Positions 8,975 through 19,200 are shown, counted from the first letter of the stretch. The stretch: 34,646 nucleotides of DNA from Gammaproteobacteria bacterium (GCA_009937425.1 JAACFO010000031.1:1-34646), one strand, 5' to 3'. The notes: generated from the sequence alone by a model not told the origin. Numbers and translations are program-made.

Positions 8975-9068
8975 CACGGACGGCTCCTCGAATCGGGTGG
9001 CGGTTGCAAATGGGCGTCGCAAAGGGGCGCCCTGTCATTTTTCTATCGGCTTCACCCAGGCTCGAATG

Positions 9069-9090
9069 CAGCCCCCGGTGCAGGGGCCTG
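9069..9090. other. Hairpin in the asmA/padR divergent region
   Basis: CAG-C-CCCC and GGGG-C-CTG pair around the loop GGTGCA, giving seven pairs and one mismatch. It lies about 95 bases upstream of the chosen asmA start, so it may be in that gene's leader. The same region holds a TCCCATGGGA palindrome (9115-9124) and a T7 run (9131-9137). Function is unknown. Confidence 0.3.
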
Positions 9091-9174
9091 TCGGATTTGT
9101 GATGGGCTAGCTGATCCCATGGGAATGGGGTTTTTTTCCAACACTCCCGGCAGGCAAGATATTCCACATTGATA

Positions 9175-9206
9175 TATATCGTGATAACCTATGTCGGTTC
9201 GATATA
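9175..9206. promoter_or_regulatory. Candidate PadR operator and padR promoter region
   Basis: TATATCG (9175-9181) and CGATATA (9200-9206) form a perfect 7-bp inverted repeat with an 18-base spacer. Inside it AACC and GGTT also pair on a nearly shared axis. The left arm overlaps the palindrome GATATATATC (9171-9180). TATAAC at 9203-9208 resembles a -10 element and overlaps the right arm. PadR proteins usually repress their own operon from AT-rich inverted repeats just upstream, which is the arrangement here, 22 bases before the padR start. Binding is inferred. Confidence 0.5.
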
Positions 9207-9227
9207 ACTGACGAGAGCGCACCGACG

Positions 9228-9779
9228 ATGGATGTGAAAACGCTTTGCCTGGGGGTGTTAACCCTGCGCGACATGACCGGTTACGAGATCAAGAAGCATT
9301 TCGAACAGTCCTTCGCGCATTTTTTCGTCGCCGGCTACGGCTCAATCTACCCCGCTCTCAGTGAGCTCACCCGGGCGGAGTTGGTGAGCTGCCAGGACGT
9401 CGCCCAGGACAAGCGCCCGGACAAGAAGGTTTACAGAATCACCGATGCGGGCCGCGGGCAGCTCGCTACGGCGCTGGCCCAGACACCGCCCAGACACAAA
9501 GTGCGATCGGAGTTCCTGGTGCTCATGTACTTCGCCCACCTGATGACCCCGGAGCGCCTCGCGCAGGTGCTGGATGAACGGGTGCGCGACATCGATGGCA
9601 TGCTGGAGTGCATCGACAACGCCTTCGAGGACCAGGGACAGCGCTCGCCCAGCCACGACCTCGTGGCAGGCCTCGGTCATGTCACTTTGAGAGCTCAACG
9701 CGACTATATCCGCGCCAATCGCGACCGCTGGCTCGAGTCGGCACAAGCCGACGAAGCGCCGTTGTCCAAAGTCGGTTGA
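9228..9779 (+). CDS. PadR family transcriptional regulator
   Basis: A 183-residue protein of the longer PadR class. Residues 1-80 form the winged helix: LTLRDMTGYEIKKHFEQ, then YGSIYPALSEL (recognition helix) and KKVYRITDAGR (wing). Residues about 90-175 are the alpha-helical C-terminal dimerisation part (Vir_act_alpha_C type). PadR proteins are repressors released by small aromatic or other toxic ligands and often sit in front of efflux genes. Here the gene is followed after 26 bases by an RND adaptor and permease, so it most likely controls that pump and itself. The divergent asmA genes could share control. The ligand is unknown. Confidence 0.93.
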   Translation: MDVKTLCLGVLTLRDMTGYEIKKHFEQSFAHFFVAGYGSIYPALSELTRAELVSCQDVAQDKRPDKKVYRITDAGRGQLATALAQTPPRHKVRSEFLVLMYFAHLMTPERLAQVLDERVRDIDGMLECIDNAFEDQGQRSPSHDLVAGLGHVTLRAQRDYIRANRDRWLESAQADEAPLSKVG

Positions 9780-9805
9780 CGGAATCCACGGAAGAGGAAC
9801 GTCAC

Positions 9806-10897
9806 ATGAAGAATTATTTGCAACGCCATCAATCACTCTTCATCGCCCTGGGAATTACCCTTGCCCTGACCCTGTGGCTGCTGTCGGGAACCGGCGCCAC
9901 CGGCTCGGCACGGGACCCGTCCCTGGAGGCACCGCGCACGGATCGCCCGGCCATCACCAGCGTGCGGGTAAAGACCGTCGAATCCCAGCTCGTCACCCGT
10001 GATGTCATCATTTATGGGAAAACCGAAGCGGCGCGCAGTGTCACGCTGCGCGCGGAAATCGACGGCCGGGTGACGCAAGTCGGTGCGAAACGCGGTGCCC
10101 GGGTAAAGAAGGGTGAGGTGATCGTGCGACTGGACGTACGCGATCTGGAAGCGCGCCTGCAACAATCCCGGGCATTGGTCCGCCAACGACAGATTCAATA
10201 CGACGCGGCGAAACGCCTGAAGAGCAAAAACTTTCAGTCGGAGACCAACGTCGCCGAGGCGCTGGCCAATCTGGAGGCAGCACGCGCGACAAGCAAGCGC
10301 GTCGAGGTGGAGATCGGCCTCAGCGTGTTGGTGGCGCCCTTCGACGGCGTTCTGCACGCGCGTCCCGTGGAGGTTGGCGATTTTATTGCCGAGGGCAAGG
10401 AGATTGCGCGCATCATTGAGCTGGACCCGATTCTGGTTACCGGTGACGTAACCCAGCGGGAGCTGAATTATCTGACGGTGGGTGCACGGGGCAGCGCCAA
10501 GCTCATTACCGGAGAAGAGCTGGAGGGCGTTTTGCGCTACGTTGCCTCGGAGGCGGACGGAGCAACCCGGACATTTCGTGTCGAGCTGGAGGTGAGCAAC
10601 GCCGCCGGTACGGTGGTCTCGGGTACCACCGCGGAGATGCGTATTCCCGCCGAGCAGATCTCGGCCCACTACATTTCTCCGGCGCTGCTGTCACTGAACA
10701 GCCAGGACAAGATCGGCGTCAAGAGCGTCAACAATAAGGGCGTGGTCGTTTTTCACGTGGTCGAAATCGTGCGTACCGGTGTCGATGGTGTGTGGGTCGC
10801 CGGCCTTCCCGGGCGCGTACGCGTGATCACCGTAGGCCAGGGCTTCGTGCGCGAAGGTGATCGAGTCAAAGCACGGGCCGACGATCAGGGCGCCTGA
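9806..10897 (+). CDS. RND efflux periplasmic adaptor subunit (HlyD/AcrA family), first system
   Basis: The start is ATG 9806, with AGAGGA 7 bases upstream; longer in-frame readings would run back into padR. The 363-residue protein has an N-terminal membrane anchor (about 11-28) instead of a clear lipobox. Two halves of a lipoyl/barrel-sandwich domain lie at about 78-110 (AEIDGRV) and 172-205 (VLVAPFDGVL), separated by an alpha hairpin (110-170) and followed by beta-barrel and membrane-proximal parts. Such adaptors join an inner-membrane RND pump to an outer-membrane channel. It lies between padR and its permease (17-base gap), forming one operon. No TolC-like channel gene is nearby, so an unlinked channel is presumably used. 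Confidence 0.93.
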   Translation: MKNYLQRHQSLFIALGITLALTLWLLSGTGATGSARDPSLEAPRTDRPAITSVRVKTVESQLVTRDVIIYGKTEAARSVTLRAEIDGRVTQVGAKRGARVKKGEVIVRLDVRDLEARLQQSRALVRQRQIQYDAAKRLKSKNFQSETNVAEALANLEAARATSKRVEVEIGLSVLVAPFDGVLHARPVEVGDFIAEGKEIARIIELDPILVTGDVTQRELNYLTVGARGSAKLITGEELEGVLRYVASEADGATRTFRVELEVSNAAGTVVSGTTAEMRIPAEQISAHYISPALLSLNSQDKIGVKSVNNKGVVVFHVVEIVRTGVDGVWVAGLPGRVRVITVGQGFVREGDRVKARADDQGA

Positions 10898-10914
10898 CAG
10901 GGATCCCGGCCACC

Positions 10915-13900
10915 ATGAAATCCATTATCGATGCCGCCGTTGCCCGCAGCCGTCCGGTGCTCCTGGTCCTGGCGCTGGTGCTGATCGCTGGATCCGTCGC
11001 CTACGTCACCATACCGAAAGAGGCCGACCCGGACGTCGCCATTCCCATCATCTACATCGTCATTCCCCACGATGGCATCTCTGCCCAGGACGCGGAACGT
11101 CTTCTGGTGCGCCCCATGGAAAAAGAGCTGCGCAATATCGAGGGGCTGAAGGAAATGCGCGCCAGCGCCCGGGAAGGCCAGGCCACCATAACTCTGGAAT
11201 TTGAGGCCGGCTTCGACAGCGACCAGGCACTCAACGACGTGCGCGAGAAAGTCGATATCGCCAAGGTCGACCTGCCGGACGACAGCGACGAGCCCACCGT
11301 CAACGAAGTCAACGTGGCGTTGTTTCCGGTCATCCTGGTCACGCTTTCCGGCAATATCGATGAACGCACGCTGGTCAGGCACGCCCGTGATCTGCGCGAC
11401 AAACTGGAAGGCCTGGCGGGCATTCTGGAGGTGGACATCGCCGGCGACCGTGAGGATTTGATGGAAGTGATCATCGATCCCGTGCGTCTGCAAGGTTTCA
11501 ACCAGTCACCGGAAACGCTTCTGCAGTTCATCGACCGTAACAACAAGCTGGTTGCGGCCGGTGCCATGGACACCGGACACGGGCGGTTCTCGGTCAAGGT
11601 ACCGGGGCTATTCGAAAATGTCCGGGATGTCCTGAATCTGCCCATCAAGACCAGCGGCGACAAGGTGGTTACCTTCGCCGATGTTGCCATCGCGCACCGC
11701 ACCTTCAAAGACGCCAACGGCTTCGCGCGGGTTAATGGACAACCGGCGGTGGCGCTGGAGGTAACCAAGCGCATCGGTACGAACATCATCGATACTATCG
11801 AGGAAGTGCGCGCCCTGGTGGCCGAGGAGCAGGAGAGCTGGCCCGATGGTATTCGGGTGACTTTCTCCCAGGACAAATCGCAGCAAATCCGCGATATGCT
11901 GGACGACCTGCAAAACAATGTGCTGGCCGCGGTGTTGCTGGTAATGATCGTCGTGGTAGCGGCCCTTGGCGTGCGCACGGCGGGTCTGGTGGGCGTTTCC
12001 ATTCCCGGCTCCTTTCTTGCCGGCATCCTGGTACTGGCGTTTGCCGGACTCACCATCAACATCGTCGTCTTGTTCGCTCTCATCATGGCGGTGGGTATGT
12101 TGGTCGACGGCACAATCGTCGTGGTGGAACTGGCCGATCGCAAGATGGCGGAGGGTCTCGTGCGCAGCCAAGCGTATGCCGCCGCCGCCAAGCGCATGGC
12201 ATGGCCAATTACCGCGGCCACGGCCACGACTCTTGCGGCCTTCATGCCCTTGCTGTTCTGGCCCGGTATCGTCGGCGAGTTCATGAAATTCCTGCCGATT
12301 ACACTCATTGCGACGCTCAGCGCTTCGCTTTTCATGGCACTGGTGTTCGTGCCGACGCTGGGCTCTATCATCGGGCGGCGGGCGCCGGACAGTGAGGGCA
12401 ACGCCGCCCATCTGGCCGCGGCGCAGGACGGCGATCTGGACAGCATCGGCGGTTTTACCGGCGCCTACGTGAAAGTTCTGCGGCTCGCCGTCACCCACCC
12501 GATGATAGTCGTGCTGCTGGCGACAGTGCTGCTGGCCGGCGGCTATGGCGCCTACGGCGTATTCGGCAAGGGTGTCGAATTCTTTCCCGATGTGGAGCCG
12601 GAGAACGCAGTGTTGCACGTGCGCGCCCGCGGCGACCTTTCCGTGGAGGAAAGCGATGCGTTGGTGCGCGAGGTGGAGAGCCGGCTGCTGGACATGGGAG
12701 AACTCGCCACCATCTACGCACGCACCGGCACGACATTCCGCGCCGAGGTCACCGAGGATACGGTGGGCCTGATTCAGCTCGAGTTCGTGGACTGGAAGGA
12801 GCGGCGCCCGGCCAGGGAAATTCTCGATGAGGTGCGCGAACGCACCGGGGACCTGGCCGGCATCATTGTCGAGGCACGCAAGGAAGAAGCCGGCCCGCCG
12901 GTGGGCAAGCCGGTACAGCTGCAACTGAGCTCACGCTATCCGGAACTGTTGCCGGAAGCTGTCGCCACGGTGCGCCGCGGACTCAATGAGCTGGGGGGCT
13001 TCGTCGACGTCACCGACAGCCGGCCGATGCCGGGGATCGAATGGCAGGTGAAGGTGGATCGCGCCGAGGCCAGCCGCTACGGCGCCGACATCACTGCCGT
13101 CGGTAACGCCATCAAGCTGGTAACCAACGGCATCAAGGTTGGAGAGTACCGGCCGGACGACACCGACGACGAGGTGGAAATCCGGGTACGCTTTCCTTAC
13201 AGCGACCGCAACATCGACGAACTGGACCGGTTACGCGTGCCCACGGAAAGCGGCGCCGTGCCCATCGGTAATTTCGTCCAGCGGGCCGCCGTACCACGCA
13301 TCGGAACCATCAATCGCGCCGACAGCCGCCGTGTGCTCACTGTGCAAGCCGACGTACCGGAAAGCGTTCTCCCCAACGACAAGGTCACGGAGATCAAACA
13401 CTGGTTGAAGACCGCGCAAATCGATCCGCGCATCAGCATCGAGTTCAAAGGTGAAGACGAAGAGCAGCGTAAAGCGGAAGCGTTTCTGATCAAAGCATTT
13501 GGCATCGCGCTTTTCATCATGGCCATAATTCTCGTCACTCAGTTCAACAGCTTTTATCAAGCGTTGTTGATTCTCAGCGCGGTCGTGTTGTCCACGGTGG
13601 GTGTTCTGCTCGGGCTTCTCGTCACCGGGCAACCGTTTGGCATCGTCATGAGCGGTGTGGGTGTGATCGCACTGGCCGGAATCGTGGTCAACAACAATAT
13701 CGTGCTCATCGATACTTACAACATCCTGCGCAACCGCGGCATGGACACCATCGAGGCGGTGATGCGCACCGGCGCGCAACGCCTGCGCCCGGTATTGCTC
13801 ACCACCATCACCACGATTCTCGGACTCATGCCCATGGTGCTTGGAATCAACATCGATCTCATGGATCGTTCCATTGCCGTGGGCGGCCCGTCGACCCAAT

Positions 13901-14070
13901 GGTGGACGCAGCTGGCCACCGCCGTCGCCGGCGGGCTCGCCTTCGCTACTCTGCTCACTCTGGTGTTGACACCGAGTCTGTTGGTGCTGGGCGAGCGGTT
14001 GAAATTCAGCCACCGCAGCACCCACGGGGACCCGGTTCCGGCAACAACCCATCGGGCGGTCGAGACGTGA
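10915..14070 (+). CDS. RND efflux permease (HAE/AcrB-like), first system
   Basis: A full-length 1051-residue RND pump: an N-terminal helix, a first large periplasmic loop (about 35-330), a block of helices, a second loop and C-terminal helices, the duplicated 12-helix plan. It probably exports a hydrophobic or amphiphilic compound by proton antiport. In helix 4, GMLVDGTIVVVE keeps Asp398 (AcrB Asp407), but AcrB Asp408 is Gly399. In helix 10, GIVVNNNIVLID has Asn926 where AcrB has Lys940. This altered relay is shared in part with the second pump in the window and suggests a branch away from classic AcrB. The last bases overlap the lipoprotein start (GTGA), so the two are translationally coupled. 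The substrate is unknown. Confidence 0.95.
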   Translation: MKSIIDAAVARSRPVLLVLALVLIAGSVAYVTIPKEADPDVAIPIIYIVIPHDGISAQDAERLLVRPMEKELRNIEGLKEMRASAREGQATITLEFEAGFDSDQALNDVREKVDIAKVDLPDDSDEPTVNEVNVALFPVILVTLSGNIDERTLVRHARDLRDKLEGLAGILEVDIAGDREDLMEVIIDPVRLQGFNQSPETLLQFIDRNNKLVAAGAMDTGHGRFSVKVPGLFENVRDVLNLPIKTSGDKVVTFADVAIAHRTFKDANGFARVNGQPAVALEVTKRIGTNIIDTIEEVRALVAEEQESWPDGIRVTFSQDKSQQIRDMLDDLQNNVLAAVLLVMIVVVAALGVRTAGLVGVSIPGSFLAGILVLAFAGLTINIVVLFALIMAVGMLVDGTIVVVELADRKMAEGLVRSQAYAAAAKRMAWPITAATATTLAAFMPLLFWPGIVGEFMKFLPITLIATLSASLFMALVFVPTLGSIIGRRAPDSEGNAAHLAAAQDGDLDSIGGFTGAYVKVLRLAVTHPMIVVLLATVLLAGGYGAYGVFGKGVEFFPDVEPENAVLHVRARGDLSVEESDALVREVESRLLDMGELATIYARTGTTFRAEVTEDTVGLIQLEFVDWKERRPAREILDEVRERTGDLAGIIVEARKEEAGPPVGKPVQLQLSSRYPELLPEAVATVRRGLNELGGFVDVTDSRPMPGIEWQVKVDRAEASRYGADITAVGNAIKLVTNGIKVGEYRPDDTDDEVEIRVRFPYSDRNIDELDRLRVPTESGAVPIGNFVQRAAVPRIGTINRADSRRVLTVQADVPESVLPNDKVTEIKHWLKTAQIDPRISIEFKGEDEEQRKAEAFLIKAFGIALFIMAIILVTQFNSFYQALLILSAVVLSTVGVLLGLLVTGQPFGIVMSGVGVIALAGIVVNNNIVLIDTYNILRNRGMDTIEAVMRTGAQRLRPVLLTTITTILGLMPMVLGINIDLMDRSIAVGGPSTQWWTQLATAVAGGLAFATLLTLVLTPSLLVLGERLKFSHRSTHGDPVPATTHRAVET

Positions 14071-14585
14071 AGCAGTTTATCGCCATGGCTCTGCTCGGTG
14101 CGGCCCTCAGCGGATGCGCCACCATGGCCGGCCTCAGTGAACCACCGCGGGTCAGTCTCGTCAGCATCACGCCGACGAACGTGCAACTGTTCGAGCAGCG
14201 CTTTCGAGTAACCCTGCAGGTCCAGAATCCCAATTCAGAGACCATTACCATCAGGGGCCTGGACTACGAGATCGCGATCAACGACAAGCTCTTCGCCCAG
14301 GGCGTGAGCGGTAAACCCATCAGCATACCGGCCTACGGCGAGAGCACAGCCCAGGTGGAGGTGGTGAGCACCCTGCAACGGGTCCTCGAGCAGCTTCAAG
14401 AGTTCGGCTCGCGGGACACGCCGTCGATAGACTATGCGATAAGCGGTCATGTGAGTGTCGATGGCATACCGATCCCGGTACCCTTCGAATTTCGAGACAA
14501 ACTGACCCTGCCCGGTTTCGAAAAACGCGAGAAAGACGACGGCAATCGACCGTTTAAGCCGAAAACGAAAGCCATAGCAATTTGA
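14067..14585 (+). CDS. LEA2-type outer-membrane lipoprotein
   Basis: The start is GTG 14067, overlapping the permease stop by 4 bases. The 172-residue product opens with a lipoprotein signal, MKQFIAMALLGAALSGC, with lipobox LSGC and Cys17 as the lipidated residue. Ala at +2 favours the outer membrane. Residues about 28-150 match the LEA14/water-stress-hypersensitivity (LEA2) fold: a SITPTNVQLFEQ start, VQNPNSETITIRGLDYEI, then a GxxxIPAYG segment and a closing SGHVSVDG strand. In plants LEA2 proteins are tied to desiccation and stress; bacterial lipoprotein forms are poorly characterised. Coupling to an RND permease suggests a periplasmic or outer-membrane accessory of that pump, but this is inference. 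Confidence 0.9.
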   Translation: MKQFIAMALLGAALSGCATMAGLSEPPRVSLVSITPTNVQLFEQRFRVTLQVQNPNSETITIRGLDYEIAINDKLFAQGVSGKPISIPAYGESTAQVEVVSTLQRVLEQLQEFGSRDTPSIDYAISGHVSVDGIPIPVPFEFRDKLTLPGFEKREKDDGNRPFKPKTKAIAI

Positions 14586-14609
14586 TCCGACACCCGAGGG
14601 AGTCCACCG

Positions 14610-15125
14610 TTGCAACGACTAAAAGCCAAGATTCGTGACATTCCGGACTTCCCCGAAGCCGGGATCATCTTCAGAGATATTACGCCGCTGGTCGCTGATC
14701 CGGCGGCGATGCAATTGTCCGTATACCAGCTGCTACAGCCCTTTCTCGGCGAAACCATCAATGCCGTCGCCGGCATGGAGGCCCGCGGCTTCATTTTCGG
14801 CAGCCTGGCGGCCTGGGAGCTTGGCGTCGGCTTCATCCCCCTGCGCAAGCCCGGCAAGCTCCCCTATGACGTGCAGAGTGCCTCCTATACCCTGGAGTAC
14901 GGCTCGGCGGCGCTGGAAGTGCATACCGACGCCGTCAACCCCGGCGACAGAATCCTGCTCATCGACGATTTGATTGCCACCGGCGGCACCGCCCGGGCGA
15001 GCTGCCAGCTGGTGGAAAAGCTGGGCGGTGAAATCGCTGCCTGCGCCTTCGTTATCGAACTGGATGCTCTGAATGGACGGGAGAAGCTTTCCAACTACAG
15101 GGTGCATTCCCTGTTGCATTATTAA
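14610..15125 (+). CDS. apt: Adenine phosphoribosyltransferase
   Basis: The start is TTG 14610, with GAGGGAG 7 bases upstream. The 171-residue product has the normal length and order: RDIPDFPEAGIIFRDITPL at the N-terminus, MEARGF at 56-61, the flexible-loop segment RKPGKLP at 79-85, and the PRPP-binding signature ILLIDDLIATGGTA at 115-128. It converts adenine and PRPP to AMP in purine salvage in the cytosol. It sits between two RND gene sets, 24 bases after the lipoprotein gene and 29 bases before the second adaptor, so it may be carried on the same transcript. There is no obvious functional tie to efflux. Confidence 0.97.
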   Translation: MQRLKAKIRDIPDFPEAGIIFRDITPLVADPAAMQLSVYQLLQPFLGETINAVAGMEARGFIFGSLAAWELGVGFIPLRKPGKLPYDVQSASYTLEYGSAALEVHTDAVNPGDRILLIDDLIATGGTARASCQLVEKLGGEIAACAFVIELDALNGREKLSNYRVHSLLHY

Positions 15126-15154
15126 ATAGAACGATCCGGCGGTTTCCGGTTCAA

Positions 15155-16219
15155 ATGAACATGCATTCAGTGAAACTCATTGTTGTTTATTTCGCCGCCG
15201 CCTGGCTTCTGGGCCTGGCGCCGGGGGCACTCGCCCAGGGCGACCCGGCGCCGGTGGTGGTGAGTGTTGCCACCGAGCGCTTGCTGGCTCCGGTCACGCC
15301 CTATCCAGGCACCGTCATCAGCCGTAACCATGCGCGTCTGGCGGCCGAGGTGGAGGGCCGCCTGGAGTGGGTGGCGGACATCGGCGTCGTGGTCCGCAAG
15401 GGCGAGATCGTGGCACGGCTGGACCAAGTGCTCCTGGAGCAGAACCTGCTCGCCGACCAGGCGGCGGTTAACCGCGAGCGGGCGCGCCTGAAGTACCAGA
15501 GCGCCGAGGTGAACCGGCTCTCACCGCTGGTGAAGAGCCAGTCGGTGCCACAGAGTCAGCTGGACGAAGCCGTTTCCAACCGCGCCATGACAGAAGCCGA
15601 GATCGCTGCCGGACAGGCCCGCGTGGCCCTGACCCGGGAACGCCTCGCGCGCACCACGTTGCGCGCACCATTCGACGGCGTCATCACCGAGCGGCTTCTA
15701 CAGGCCGGAGAATGGGCGGAAAGCGGCACCGCCGTGGCGCGGCTCGTGGATACCTCATCCCTGGAAGTGCAAACCTGGGTGCCGGTGAACGCACTGAAGT
15801 TCGTCCACAAGGACTCCACCCTGACGCTCGTCGGCAATCCGAGCAACGGGGTTGGGACGGTACGCACCATCGTCCCCGTGGGTGACAATCGCTCGCGGCT
15901 CTACGAAGTGCGCCTCACCATCGACAGCGGCCGCTGGCCGGTGGGCGCTGATGTGCGTGTCGCGGTACCCAGCGCCGACACACGGAAAGTGCTCACCGTT
16001 CCCCGGGACGCGCTGGTGCTGCGCCGCGACGGAACCACGGTTTACCGCATCGACGCCGAGGGGCTCGCGCAACGGATTTCCGTGAATACCGGAATCGCTG
16101 TCGGTGAGCACATCGAAGTGGACGGCATCCAGTCCGGCGATCGGGTGGTCATCCGCGGCGGCGAGCGACTGCGCCCTGGACAAAATGTGACCATCATCGA
16201 GACCGGCGCCAAGCCGTGA
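15155..16219 (+). CDS. RND efflux periplasmic adaptor subunit, second system
   Basis: The 354-residue protein has a Sec signal peptide (hydrophobic core about 7-24, likely cut after ALA27). A lipoyl half (AEVEGRLEWV, about 64-73), an alpha hairpin (about 91-155), the second lipoyl half (TTLRAPFDGVITE) and beta-barrel and membrane-proximal domains follow. It is a membrane-fusion protein joining the next-door RND pump to an outer-membrane channel. ATG 15161 is an alternative start six bases in; neither start has a strong ribosome site. Its TGA overlaps the GTG of the permease by 4 bases, a firm sign of one operon. It differs clearly in sequence from the first adaptor, so the two systems are not a recent duplication. 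Confidence 0.92.
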   Translation: MNMHSVKLIVVYFAAAWLLGLAPGALAQGDPAPVVVSVATERLLAPVTPYPGTVISRNHARLAAEVEGRLEWVADIGVVVRKGEIVARLDQVLLEQNLLADQAAVNRERARLKYQSAEVNRLSPLVKSQSVPQSQLDEAVSNRAMTEAEIAAGQARVALTRERLARTTLRAPFDGVITERLLQAGEWAESGTAVARLVDTSSLEVQTWVPVNALKFVHKDSTLTLVGNPSNGVGTVRTIVPVGDNRSRLYEVRLTIDSGRWPVGADVRVAVPSADTRKVLTVPRDALVLRRDGTTVYRIDAEGLAQRISVNTGIAVGEHIEVDGIQSGDRVVIRGGERLRPGQNVTIIETGAKP

Positions 16220-19200
16220 GTTGGACCCGCCTCGCGCTCAGCAACCCCGTCGCGACTACGGTGGCGGTGTTGCTGGTGGTGCTGTTCGGCGCCCTGAGCC
16301 TGCTGCGTCTGCCGGTGCAGCTCACACCCGAAGTCGAGAAGCCCGAGATAACCATCAGCACTAACTGGCGCTCGGCCGCGCCGCAGGAAGTCGAGGCGCA
16401 GATCATCGAGCCCCAGGAAAAGGTGCTGCGGGGCCTGCCCGGCATGACCAAGATGCTGGCCACGGCACGCCGCGGCCAGGGCGAAATCAGCATCGAGTTC
16501 GAGATTGGCCACGAACTGGGACGCGGGCTGCTGGAAGTACTCAATCGGCTGAACCGCGTAGCGCGTTATCCCGACGACGCCGATGAGCCGGTAATCAGCA
16601 CCGTCGGCGGACGCAGCCGTGCCATCGCCTGGTTCATCTTGAAGCCTGTCAACGGGAACACCCGCGACATCCAGAGCTATCAGGATTTTGTCGAGGAAGT
16701 CGTACAAACGCGCTTCGAGCGTGTCCCCGGCGTCGCCCGCTCCGAGGTGCGGGGCGGGCGCGAACAGGAAGTGCGCATCACTTTCGATCCCTTCAGGGCC
16801 GCCCTGCTCGGTATCGAGCTCCCCGAGGCAGCACGGCTCGCCGGTGGCAACGAGGATGTCTCCGGCGGTGAAGCGAGTGTCGGGAAGCGCCGCTACACGG
16901 TACGTTTTACCGGCGCCTTCGACGCGCAGCAGCTGGGCGATCTGGTGCTCGACTGGCGCGACGGCCAGGCGGTGCGTTTGAGGGACGTGGCCGAGATCGA
17001 GGCGCGCATGGTGGATCGCAAAAGCTTCGTGATCACCCGCGGCGACCTCGCCATGGCGGTCAACGCCCATCGGGAGATCGGCGTCAATGTGCTGGACGTG
17101 ATGAGCGGACTCAAGCAAGCCGCCGAGGAGCTACGCGATGGACCGCTGGCGCGGGCGAATCTGTCCTTCGAGCAGGTTTACGACGAGACGGTCTACATCG
17201 ATCGATCCATCGAAATGCTGCGCAACAATCTCGCCATAGGGATCCTGCTGGCGGTGGGTGTGCTGTGGTGGTTCCTGCGCAAGTTCCGCGCCACCCTGAT
17301 GGTAACCATCGCGATCCCCGGCAGCGTGCTGGCAGCCTTCCTGCTGCTGGACATGGCCGGTCGCACCCTCAACGTCATCTCTCTCGCGGGTCTCGCCTTC
17401 GCCGTCGGCATGACCCTGGACGCCGCCATCGTGGTTCTGGAAAACATCGTGCGGCTTCGCGAGAAAGGCAGATCGGCGGATGAGGCCGCCATCGAGGGAC
17501 CCACCGAGGTTTGGGGCGCGCTGCTCGCCTCCACCGCCACCACGGTGGCGATCTTCCTGCCCATCGTATTTCTCCGGGATGAGGCCGGTCAGCTGTTCGC
17601 CGACCTGGCCCTGACCATCGCCGTGGCCGTGGTGGCCTCGTTGATATTCGCGCTCACGGTGATTCCGGCCGCGGCTGCCGCCTGGCTGAAACACGCCAGG
17701 ATCGAGGACCGTCACGGGGGCTGGTGGCGGGCCATGACAGGCGCAATCATGCGCCTCACGGACACGCCCATTCGGCGCGGCATGTGGATCGCCACGCTGC
17801 TGACGCTACCCGTGCTTGCAACCTGGGCGCTTGCACCGAAAGCTGACTACCTTCCGGAAGGCAACCGCAACCTGGTGTTCGCCTTCATCATTCCACCACC
17901 GGGGGTCAACATCGATCACATCGAAAGAGAGATGGGCGATGTCATCGCGGCGCGCATGGCGCCCTATATGACCGGTGAGCAACAACCCAAGATCAGCCAG
18001 TACTTCTTCGTTGCCTTTCCCCGGGGTGTATTCATGGGAGCGCGGGCCGAGGACGAGGACAAAACCGGTGATCTGGTGCCCATCATCAATCAAGTCGTAC
18101 GCGGCTTTCCCGACACCTGGGCATTCGCCAAGCGCGCATCTTTGTTCGGCGGTTTTGGCGCGGGGCGCACCGTCGATATCAATCTCCAGGGCCGTAACCT
18201 GGAAACCGTCATGCGCGCCGCCCAGGCAACCTTCGGCGCGACATTACAGGCGATTCCAGGAGCCGACGTACGTCCCTTTCCGGGTCTCGAGCTCGCCGAA
18301 CCGGAACTGCGCCTGGTGCCCAATGAACGCCGCATCCGCGAAGCCGGCTGGAACCGTGACACCATGGCCCAGATCACGAGGGCTCTGGGGGAGGGCTTGT
18401 TCGTGGGCGACTACTTCGACGGCGAGGAGCGCCGCGACATCATCGTGCGCGTGCAACCATGGGAGACACCGGAACAGCTGGATTCCATTCCACTGGCGAC
18501 GCCGCTGGCCGGCGTGTTGCCGGTGAGCGAATTGGTCACAGTGGTGCGGACGGCGGGTCCCGGCGAGATTCGGCGCCTGGATCGGCGCCGCAGCGTGACC
18601 TTGCAGGTGACGCCGCCGGCAAACATGTCCCTGGAAGAGACGCTCGCCATCATCAAGCAGAAGGTTGCCCCGGTGGCGGAGGCCTTGTTGCCGGAGGACG
18701 GTGAGATTCGCTACACCGGCACCGCCGACCAGCTGGAAGTGGCGCTCAAGAATATGAGCGGCAGCTTCGTGCTCGCCATCGCCATTCTATACCTGCTCAT
18801 GAGCGCGCTGTTCCGATCATTCAAAGACAGTCTGCTGGTTTTGCTTGCGTTGCCACTGGCCACCGTGGGCAGCGTGGTGGCGCTATGGGTCATCAACGAT
18901 GGTCTCGATTACGTCGGCGTCGATGTGTTTCAACCCATGGATCTGCTCACCATGATCGGTTTCATCATCTTGCTGGGCCTGGTAGTCAATAACGCCATCT
19001 TGCTGGTGCACCAGACCCGCGCCGCCGAGCGTATGGGCCTTGGCCGCCGCGAGGCGGTGGAACAGGCGGTGGGTCTGCGACTGCGCCCGATTCTCATGAG
19101 CACGTTGACCAGCATCTTCGGCATGCTGCCGCTGTTGGTGATTCCCGGCCCGGGTACGGAGCTATACCGGGGACTCGCCGCGGTCATCGTCGGTGGCATG

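Noticed and set aside
9115..9137. Terminator from the TCCCATGGGA palindrome followed by a T-run
   Set aside because: It lies between divergent genes where no plus-strand transcript ends, the stem is short, and it is separated from the T-run by several bases.
9608..9805. Longer N-terminus for the first RND adaptor
   Set aside because: It would overlap padR by over 170 bases, adds non-conserved sequence, and ATG 9806 has a good ribosome site.
11052..12924. Long open frames of over 430 codons on the minus strand opposite the first RND permease
   Set aside because: They are mirror frames of a strongly coding high-GC gene, give low-complexity Arg/Ser/His-rich products and match nothing. The plus-strand permease is certain.
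13899..14066. Longer N-terminus for the LEA2 lipoprotein
   Set aside because: It would bury the lipoprotein signal and lipobox; GTG 14067 places the signal at the start and gives the usual 4-base overlap.
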